From Acidobacteriaceae bacterium (GTDB taxonomy: Bacteria > Acidobacteriota > Terriglobia > Terriglobales > Acidobacteriaceae): a DNA stretch of 12,017 bases. The notes below the pieces were generated by a model. It had not been told where the DNA came from and did not search any database. It worked only from the letters and a program-made list of their open reading frames with translations. The first letter of the stretch is position 1. The number at the start of each line of letters is the position of its first letter. Below are positions 1 through 5,703 of this stretch, piece after piece. The position numbers and the translations under genes are program-made. The stretch is from contig PKXI01000132.1 of the NCBI GenBank assembly GCA_003133425.1, positions 2,798 to 14,814 on the forward strand. The letters run 5' to 3'.

Positions 1-939
1 CGCTTCCTGTTCATGAACGTGGATCGCGCCGCCGAGATCGGCATTGCAGTCGATCCAGCCACGCTGGGCTCGATGCCCGTGGTTGCTGTCGATGCACCGC
101 TCGAAGAACGCTGGATTGTTGCCGAACTGCACTCGACTGCTGCGAAAGTCAATCAGTCGCTTGAAAACTATCGTTACGACGACGCGGCCAACGCCATCTA
201 TCAGTTCTTTTGGGGCAGCTTCTGCGACTGGTATCTGGAGATCGTCAAATTGCGGCTCGATTTCTCCGAGACTGCGGACAAGGCCGCGACGAACGCCGCG
301 CTTACCACGCTTGTCTGCGTCTTTGAAGCGGCACTGCGGCTGCTCTCGCCGTTCATGCCGTTCCTGACGGAAGAAATCTGGCACGCGGTTTACGACGAGA
401 AACCTCCCGCCAAATCGATCGCGCTAACGCGCTACCCGCAAGCCGCGGAAACGCCCGCAGATGAGGCTGCTCTGGTTGAGATGAGCCTGCTGCAAAGCCT
501 GATCGTCGAGGTCCGCACCTTGCGGAAGGAAATTGGCGTCGAAGAAAAGGCAGTGACGCCGATCGAGTTGCGCATCGGCACCCACTTGCGGCCTGTCGTC
601 AAAGAGAACAGTGCAATGGTCGAGCGCCTGGCGCGTGTGACTGAAGTGCGCTTCGCGGATCAGATAACCGCTGGCCTGTCGAAGCACTCGACGGCCGACT
701 TCGACGTAGCCGTGGTCTACGAACGCACCGTCGATGTGGCCGCGGAGCGCGAGCGCTTGACAAGAGATATTGCCAAGTATGAAAAAGGGTTAGCCGCCGC
801 GGAACGCCAGTTGGGTAATGAGAGTTTTCTGGCCAAGGCGCCGGCGCAGGTTGTCGAGGGCTTGAAGAAGCAGGAATCGGAGACGCGACTTCTGATGGAT
901 AAGGCGCGCGCTGCACTGGATGTGTTGCCAGGAGCGTGA
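1..939 (+). CDS. valS: Valine--tRNA ligase, C-terminal part (gene begins before the window)
   Basis: Charges tRNA-Val with valine in the cytoplasm. Only the last 312 codons or so are present; the frame is open from base 1 and reads RFLFMNVDRA, the usual class Ia join between the catalytic core and the anticodon-binding domain, so the ATG at 13 is internal and not a start. The visible part holds the helical anticodon-binding domain, with the hallmark run FFWGSFCDWYLEIVK near residues 70-84 and PFMPFLTEEIWH around 118-129. It ends with the charged coiled-coil arm, including RDIAKYEKGL and the NESFLAKAPAQVVEGLKKQE stretch that ValS uses to hold tRNA. The arm and stop look intact. The catalytic domain, editing domain and promoter lie outside the window. 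The stop at 937-939 is followed by a 92-base gap before nadC. Family assignment is very secure. Confidence 0.96.
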   Translation, partial: RFLFMNVDRAAEIGIAVDPATLGSMPVVAVDAPLEERWIVAELHSTAAKVNQSLENYRYDDAANAIYQFFWGSFCDWYLEIVKLRLDFSETADKAATNAALTTLVCVFEAALRLLSPFMPFLTEEIWHAVYDEKPPAKSIALTRYPQAAETPADEAALVEMSLLQSLIVEVRTLRKEIGVEEKAVTPIELRIGTHLRPVVKENSAMVERLARVTEVRFADQITAGLSKHSTADFDVAVVYERTVDVAAERERLTRDIAKYEKGLAAAERQLGNESFLAKAPAQVVEGLKKQESETRLLMDKARAALDVLPGA

Positions 940-944
940 GAAAG

Positions 945-1001
945 TGAGCGAAAAGCAACCGCAGGTCCTTCGACTGCGCTACGCTTCGCTCAGGATGACA
1001 G
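945..1001. repeat. Dispersed intergenic repeat (CCTTCGACT...GCTCAGGATGACA type)
   Basis: The gap between valS and nadC carries AAAAGCAACCGCAGGTCCTT (951-970) followed by CGACTGCGCTACGCTTCGCT (971-990) and CAGGATGACA (991-1000). From memory, this core recurs between genes in acidobacterial and some other soil-bacterial genomes; its reverse strand gives the familiar spurious peptide CHPERS..QSKDLR. The unit has short inverted ends, TCCT at 966-969 against AGGA at 992-995, and an inner GCG/CGC pair, so it can fold only imperfectly. No other copy is seen in this window. Exact edges are uncertain and function is unknown; it may be a non-autonomous, REP-like mobile unit. Confidence rests on recall of the motif, not on a search. 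Confidence 0.7.
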
Positions 1002-1031
1002 CTTAATCGGAGTTGTCTAGAGAACAGCGAA

Positions 1032-1931
1032 ATGGATTGGAAGAGCCACCGCATTGACGCATTGCTGGAGCAGGCCCTGGTTGAGGATCAGGCCGTGGCC
1101 GACACCACGACCAACCTGACCATCGATCCAAACCTGCGCGCCTCGGCAGCGATCATTGCCAAGCAGGAGATGGTGGTGGCAGGCCTGGGCGCAGTGCCGC
1201 GCTTCTTTGAGGTTTTTGCTCGTCTCGACCGGCGTCCTCCAGCGCAGACGCGCTTTGAAGTCGTCAGCCACCCAGAGATCTTCGACGGCGTCCGAGTGCA
1301 TGCGGGGCAGGTCATGGCCGTCATCCGCCACAATGCGCGCGCGCTGCTAAGTTGCGAGCGCGTGATTCTCAACCTGATGCAGCACCTGAGTGGCATCGCG
1401 ACGCTGACGCGTAAATACGCCGACGCAATCCAGGGAACCCATGCCCACGTGCTCGACACGCGCAAAACCGTCCCGGGTATGAGGGCTCTCGAAAAGTATG
1501 CGGTGCTTTGCGGCGGAGGAACCAATCACCGCATCGACCTGGCCTCGGGAATCCTGATCAAGAACAACCATATTTCGCTCGGCGGTGGCATTGCCCAAGT
1601 CTTGCCGCGCGCACTTCAGTTGCGCAAGCCAGGTCAGCGCGTGCAGGTGGAAGTGCGAACCGTGAAAGAGTTGGAGGAAGCCCTCGCGAATGGCGCCGAA
1701 GCGATCCTGCTCGACAACATGACGCCGAAGGAAGTGAAGCGCGCCGTCGAACGCATCCGTAAGGAAACCGAGGGGCAAACCGAACGCTGGATTCCCACCG
1801 AGGCCAGCGGTGGCATCGTGCTTGAAAACATCCGCGCCTATGCCGAGACAGGCGTGGATTTTATCAGCGTGGGCGCGCTCACTCACTCGGCCAAGGCCGC
1901 CAACATCTCCATGGCCATCACGGCGGAGTGA
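1032..1931 (+). CDS. nadC: Nicotinate-nucleotide pyrophosphorylase (quinolinate phosphoribosyltransferase)
   Basis: Makes nicotinate mononucleotide, CO2 and pyrophosphate from quinolinate and PRPP, the step where de novo NAD synthesis joins the salvage route; cytoplasmic. At 299 residues it is slightly longer than most NadC proteins. The N-terminal alpha/beta domain covers about residues 1-115, with ERVILNLMQHLSGIAT near 109-124. The barrel domain follows with DTRKTVPGMR (from 142), the NHR segment, KNNH, EVRTVKELEEA, ILLDNM, EASGGI and GVDFISVGALTHSA. The DTRKT arginine and lysine and the lysine of KNNH fit the substrate-binding set known for the family. The start at 1032 has only a weak AGAGAA ribosome-binding site, but the protein begins as expected for NadC. 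nadA and nadB are not in the window. birA follows after 8 bases, so co-transcription is likely. Confidence 0.97.
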   Translation: MDWKSHRIDALLEQALVEDQAVADTTTNLTIDPNLRASAAIIAKQEMVVAGLGAVPRFFEVFARLDRRPPAQTRFEVVSHPEIFDGVRVHAGQVMAVIRHNARALLSCERVILNLMQHLSGIATLTRKYADAIQGTHAHVLDTRKTVPGMRALEKYAVLCGGGTNHRIDLASGILIKNNHISLGGGIAQVLPRALQLRKPGQRVQVEVRTVKELEEALANGAEAILLDNMTPKEVKRAVERIRKETEGQTERWIPTEASGGIVLENIRAYAETGVDFISVGALTHSAKAANISMAITAE

Positions 1932-1939
1932 GCTAGGCA

Positions 1940-2737
1940 ATGTTCGATTTGGCCGCGCTCGAATCCGCAGACGGGGACGGGATTTGGGGTTCCATTTTTG
2001 CCGGCAAGCTTCATTTCTCAGCGGTAACTGATTCAACCAACAACGATGCCCTTGCCGCCGCACGCAACGGCGCGCCGCACGGCTCCGTTTATCTCGCCGA
2101 CGAGCAAATGGCCGGCCGCGGCCGCGGGGACCACGCATGGCACTCGGCGGCGGGCGAGGGGCTCTACGTCAGCGTCCTGCTGCGTCCGCAGATCCCCGCT
2201 GCACGCCTGGCGCTGCTTCCACTCGTTGCCGGTCTCGCCGCTGCCGACGCGATCCGCTCAACCTGCGACCTCACCGCCGACCTACGCTGGCCGAACGATC
2301 TGCTCATAGGTCCGCGAAAGACCGGCGGCATCCTGGTTGAAGCGCACACCGAGGGCAGCGCGGTTACGTTTGCAGTTGTGGGCATCGGTATCAACGTGCA
2401 TCAGCGCAGCTTTGATCCCGGCCTCAGCGCTGCCGCAACCTCTCTTGACACTGAAGCGGGCCGAAGGATTCCCCGCCAGCACTTGCTCGTCTCCCTGCTA
2501 AAATCGCTGGAGCGAGAGACGCTCGCGCTTGCCGATGCGACGGCAGAAGGGACGATTCCCAACCGCGTCGAGCGGGCTTCAACATGGGTCCGCGGCAGGA
2601 ATGTGGAAGTGCATGGACCGCAGGCCTGCAACGGCGTCACGGCGGGATTGGATGGAAATGGATTCCTGCTGGTGCGAACCGATGCCGGACTGGTGACAGT
2701 GCAGACCGGCGGTATCCGCGCCGCCCAAACGAACTGA
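1940..2737 (+). CDS. birA: Biotin--[acetyl-CoA-carboxylase] ligase, without DNA-binding domain
   Basis: Activates biotin to biotinyl-AMP and attaches it to the lysine of the biotin carrier protein of acetyl-CoA carboxylase and related enzymes. At 265 residues it starts directly in the catalytic domain (TDSTNND near 30-36), so it lacks the N-terminal winged helix of E. coli BirA and is a class I, non-repressor ligase. Landmarks are AGRGRGDHAW (58-67, biotinyl-AMP loop), WPND (117-120), KTGGIL with the expected active lysine at 127, and VVGIGINVHQ. A small SH3-like C-terminal domain (about 215-262) ends in TVQTGGI. The first half of the loop, GRGR, is canonical, but the second half reads GDHAW where E. 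coli has RGRKW. The gene lies 8 bases after nadC and 21 before coaX. Function is secure; regulation of biotin genes by this protein is unlikely. Confidence 0.95.
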   Translation: MFDLAALESADGDGIWGSIFAGKLHFSAVTDSTNNDALAAARNGAPHGSVYLADEQMAGRGRGDHAWHSAAGEGLYVSVLLRPQIPAARLALLPLVAGLAAADAIRSTCDLTADLRWPNDLLIGPRKTGGILVEAHTEGSAVTFAVVGIGINVHQRSFDPGLSAAATSLDTEAGRRIPRQHLLVSLLKSLERETLALADATAEGTIPNRVERASTWVRGRNVEVHGPQACNGVTAGLDGNGFLLVRTDAGLVTVQTGGIRAAQTN

Positions 2738-2758
2738 GAGACGTGGACTGAGGAAACA

Positions 2759-3577
2759 ATGCTACTAGCTCTCGATGTCGGAAATACGAATACGGTGCTC
2801 GGCCTCTACCGCCTCGAAGGCGATAAGCCCGAACTGGCCGCGCACTGGCGCGTTACCACACATCGCACGCAAACCGTGGATGAGTACGGCGTCTTCTTCG
2901 TGAATCTCTTTGAGATGCACGGTATGGCGCCGAGCCAGGTGACGCACATCATTATCGCCTCGGTGGTGCCGCCGGTCGAGTCCACGCTGCGCCAGGTTTG
3001 CGAGCTCTATTTTCATATTGAGCCGATGTTTGTGGAGCCGGGAATAAAGACCGGCATGACCCTGCTGATCGACAACCCGACGGAACTGGGTGCCGACCGA
3101 CTCGCCGATTCCATCGCTGCTTTCGAGCGTTACGGCGGCCCGTGCATCGTGGTGGATTTCGGCACCGCTACCAAGTTTGAAGTCATCTCGGCGAAGGGCG
3201 AGTATTTAGGCGGTGCCATCGCACCCGGCCTTGGCCTGAGCGCCGATGCGCTGTTCAACCGCGCCGCGCGACTCAGCCGTGTGGACATCAAGCGGCCCGC
3301 CAAGGTCATCGGCACAAACACCGTTGGTCATCTGCAGAGCGGACTCTACTTCGGATACATCGGCCTGGTGGACGGAATCCTCGAACGCATTCTTGCCGAA
3401 CTGAAACAGGACGACCCAGGCATCGAGCCGCGCATCGTCGCCACCGGCGGCCTGGCGCGCATGATTGCCGAGGATTCCCGCTTCATCAACGAGATCGACG
3501 AGTGGCTCACCATCGATGGCCTGCGTATCTTGTTCGAGCGCAATCGTGCAGCCCGCCCGCGCAGCCGGCCCCACTGA
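2759..3577 (+). CDS. coaX: Type III pantothenate kinase
   Basis: Phosphorylates pantothenate with ATP, the first committed step of coenzyme A synthesis. The type III enzyme belongs to the ASKHA kinase fold, usually needs a monovalent cation and is not inhibited by CoA (family knowledge). The 272-residue product has the expected length and all main motifs: phosphate loop DVGNTN (6-11), PTELGADR (107-114), DFGTAT (133-138) with the family aspartate, and GGAIAPGLGLSADAL soon after. Later come GHLQSGLYFGYIGLVDG and the adenine-side ATGGLA. The ATG at 2759 has a good GAGGA site at 2750-2754. A short basic tail rich in Arg and Pro (RAARPRSRPH) ends the protein and is probably disordered. The gene is 21 bases after birA and 9 bases before the next start. 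Confidence 0.97.
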   Translation: MLLALDVGNTNTVLGLYRLEGDKPELAAHWRVTTHRTQTVDEYGVFFVNLFEMHGMAPSQVTHIIIASVVPPVESTLRQVCELYFHIEPMFVEPGIKTGMTLLIDNPTELGADRLADSIAAFERYGGPCIVVDFGTATKFEVISAKGEYLGGAIAPGLGLSADALFNRAARLSRVDIKRPAKVIGTNTVGHLQSGLYFGYIGLVDGILERILAELKQDDPGIEPRIVATGGLARMIAEDSRFINEIDEWLTIDGLRILFERNRAARPRSRPH

Positions 3578-3579
3578 GG
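3576..3579 (+). promoter_or_regulatory. Ribosome-binding site supporting the TTG start at 3587
   Basis: GAGG overlaps the coaX stop codon (TGA, 3575-3577) and lies 7 bases before a TTG. There is no in-frame ATG or GTG near it, so this site decides the start of the uncharacterised gene and implies that its translation depends on ribosomes finishing coaX. Confidence 0.7.
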
Positions 3580-3586
3580 CGCCACC

Positions 3587-4297
3587 TTGCAGAACTATTT
3601 CAATTACTTTACCGAGATCGAAGAGCGCTTTCAGCAGCGGCGGGGATCGCTGCTGCTGCTCTCCACGCTCGACTGGGCGTTGATTGAAACCTGGCGCGAA
3701 GCCGGGATTCCGCTGGAAGCGGCTCTGCGCGGCATTGACACGGCCTTTGACAAGTATGAAACGCGCCAGAAGCGCGGGCGCATGCGGCGCATCAATGGCC
3801 TGGCGTGGTGCGCGCAAGCAGTGATGGACGCAGCAATGGAGCTGAAAGAAGCCTCGGCCGGCACAGCTGCTGCAACAACTTCGCCAACCGAATCGGGCTT
3901 CGAACACGAGCGCATTGCTGCCCATCTTGAATCGGCAGCCACCGCCCTGGATGCTGCCGCCGTTGCTCCGGAGCCATGCGCTGCGACCGCTGCGCGGTTG
4001 CGTGAACTGGCGGCCGAGGTACGCGCGTCAACTCAGAGTGCCATCCACGTAGATATTGAGGCGCTTGAGCGCTCCCTCACGGTGCTCGAAGAGAAACTGT
4101 TTGCGGCCCTCACCGCAGCGGCTCCCGAGGAGTTACTGGTGAGGCTGAAAGAACATGCGGCCCGCGAGCTAGCACCCTATCGGAGCCGTATGGGAGTAGT
4201 GCAACTGCGCCAGGTTGAACACCAATTTGTTCAGAAGCAATTGCTGGTGCACTACAGTTTGCCGCGCCTCAGCCTGTTTTACATGAGCCAACAATGA
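3587..4297 (+). CDS. Conserved-looking protein of unknown function between coaX and rlmD
   Basis: I do not recognise a named family. The 236-residue product reads from a TTG start backed by GAGG 7 bases upstream. It has no signal peptide or clear membrane segment, so it should be cytoplasmic. Residues 1-90 are well ordered and rich in aromatics (NYFNYFTEIEERF, then LSTLDWALIETWREAGIPLE, RGIDTAFDKYE, and GLAWCAQAV with Cys75). They look like a compact helical domain. Residues 90-135 form an Ala/Thr/Ser/Pro-rich linker. Residues 135-190 are charged helices, possibly a coiled coil. The end is distinctive and basic/aromatic (YRSRMGVVQLRQVEHQF, then VHYSLPRLSLFYM). Codon use resembles the neighbours and the frame is intact. 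The gene starts 9 bases after coaX and its stop overlaps the rlmD start by 4 bases, so all three are translationally linked. A role in RNA modification or cofactor metabolism is only a guess from position. Confidence 0.88.
   Translation: MQNYFNYFTEIEERFQQRRGSLLLLSTLDWALIETWREAGIPLEAALRGIDTAFDKYETRQKRGRMRRINGLAWCAQAVMDAAMELKEASAGTAAATTSPTESGFEHERIAAHLESAATALDAAAVAPEPCAATAARLRELAAEVRASTQSAIHVDIEALERSLTVLEEKLFAALTAAAPEELLVRLKEHAARELAPYRSRMGVVQLRQVEHQFVQKQLLVHYSLPRLSLFYMSQQ
4294..4297 (+). promoter_or_regulatory. ATGA stop-start overlap coupling two genes
   Basis: ATG of the methyltransferase gene (4294-4296) and TGA of the upstream gene (4295-4297) share bases. No strong Shine-Dalgarno sequence precedes this ATG, so translation probably re-initiates after the upstream stop, keeping the two products at linked levels. 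Confidence 0.75.
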
Positions 4298-5664
4298 AGC
4301 CACGCCGATCCAAGTCCGCGCCACAAAGAGTTGCCAAGCCGCAACTCGAAAGGCCTGCACCCATATCGCCCAAGCTCGTACAAATCGAAAAACCCATTTA
4401 CGGTGGTGCCTTCCTGGCTCACGTGGAAGGCAAGGCTATTTTCGTACCGCTGACCCTGCCTGGAGAACAGGCACAAGTGCGCATCACTGAAGACAAACGC
4501 GGATACGGAAAAGCTGAAGTAGCCGAAATAGTCACCGCTGCTCCGGAGCGCATTGCGCCAGCCTGCCGCCACTTTGGCGCATGCGGCGGCTGCCATTATC
4601 AGCACACGGGCTACGAGGCGCAGCTCGCTTTCAAGCAAGCCATCCTACGCGAGACACTGGAGCGCGGCGGCGTTCGGGCGCCTGACGAAATTTCCGTGCT
4701 GGCTGGCGCAAATGAATCCCAATCATGGGCCTATCGCAATCGCATCAGGCTCGCCTTTGACGCTGAGGGAAAACCCGGCTATCGCGGGCGGCGTTCGCAT
4801 ACGGTAATTCCGATCGCGGAGTGCCCGATTGCAGCGCCGCTGCTGGTGAAGGCCGCACAGAGTTTCGCCGAATCTGCGAGGCAATCTTTGCCGTCGTTGC
4901 GGCCAAGTGAGATCTCTCTCTTCTGCGACGCCACCGAAACCTCATTGCTCGTCAGTGTCTTCATTGCCACCGCATCAAAGGTAAGAATCGACGATCTTGC
5001 TCGTGCACTCGCCGAGCAGATTCCCGCGCTCAAAGGCATGGAGCTCGTTGTGGAAGGACACGGGAGAGAAGGGAATCCTGCGCAATTACCGCGCACCGTC
5101 GCGCAATGGGGCGAGTTGTCTCTTGCCTATCGTGCTGCCGGATTCGACTATCGTGTGGACCACGGAGCTTTCTTCCAGGTGAATCGCTGGCTCGTGGACG
5201 CGCTTGTGGAACGAGTCACGGCCGGACAAGAAGGCAGACTTGCCTGGGACCTTTTCGCTGGTGTCGGCCTGTTTGCGCGCAAGCTCACGGCCAGCTTTGC
5301 CCGCGTAGTCGCGGTCGAGTCTGCTCCCCCTGCGACAGTAGCTCTCGCAGAAAATTTGCGTGGCACTTCCGGATCCGCTGTGCGGCCCTCGACCCTCGAC
5401 TTCCTTCGACGCAACAGCAAGGCAGAGCGCCCCGACCTGATTGTCGTAGACCCTCCACGCACTGGACTGGGTACTGAGATAACTGCGCTGCTCGCGGAGA
5501 TTGCGGCTCCGAGACTCGTCTACGTCTCATGCGATCCCGCAACCCTGGCCCGCGACCTGCGCGCACTTGTCGCAACTGGTTACGCAATCGAATCCCTGAC
5601 CCTTGCCGATCTGTTTCCCCAGACCTTTCATCTGGAGTCGGTGGTCCATTTGCGCCGCGCCTGA
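4294..5664 (+). CDS. rlmD: TrmA/RlmD-family RNA uracil-C5 methyltransferase
   Basis: Uses S-adenosylmethionine to make 5-methyluridine in RNA; in E. coli RlmD the target is U1939 of 23S rRNA. The 456-residue protein begins with a basic tail (KPRRSKSAPQRVAK). A TRAM-like RNA-binding domain follows (about 28-85, IEKPIYGGAFLAHVEGKAIF). The [4Fe-4S] cysteines are C91, C97, C100 and C177, the spacing typical of RlmD. After a central RNA-binding region comes FQVNRWLV and the SAM-binding fold with WDLFAGVGLFARKL. The DPPRTGL motif, nucleophile C413 in VSCDPATLARDL and the general-base E448 in HLESVV complete the active site. All key residues are present, so the enzyme should be active. Some bacteria use members of this family on tRNA U54 or on U747, so the exact target is inferred; RlmD is favoured by the cluster. 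The next gene starts 39 bases downstream. Confidence 0.9.
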   Translation: MKPRRSKSAPQRVAKPQLERPAPISPKLVQIEKPIYGGAFLAHVEGKAIFVPLTLPGEQAQVRITEDKRGYGKAEVAEIVTAAPERIAPACRHFGACGGCHYQHTGYEAQLAFKQAILRETLERGGVRAPDEISVLAGANESQSWAYRNRIRLAFDAEGKPGYRGRRSHTVIPIAECPIAAPLLVKAAQSFAESARQSLPSLRPSEISLFCDATETSLLVSVFIATASKVRIDDLARALAEQIPALKGMELVVEGHGREGNPAQLPRTVAQWGELSLAYRAAGFDYRVDHGAFFQVNRWLVDALVERVTAGQEGRLAWDLFAGVGLFARKLTASFARVVAVESAPPATVALAENLRGTSGSAVRPSTLDFLRRNSKAERPDLIVVDPPRTGLGTEITALLAEIAAPRLVYVSCDPATLARDLRALVATGYAIESLTLADLFPQTFHLESVVHLRRA

Positions 5665-5703
5665 TAGGCTGAACCCCATAGTTCCTTTAATTTATCGGGC
5701 CCA

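Noticed and set aside
599..1054. Minus-strand frame over the end of valS and the repeat
   Set aside because: Its CHPERSVAQSKDLR segment is the known spurious translation of the dispersed repeat.
1347..2138. 263-residue minus-strand frame across nadC and birA
   Set aside because: Lies opposite two certain genes; composition is typical of antisense shadows in GC-rich DNA.
3206..3925. 239-residue minus-strand frame across coaX and the unknown gene
   Set aside because: Opposes coaX motifs and the coupled unknown gene, with no family resemblance.
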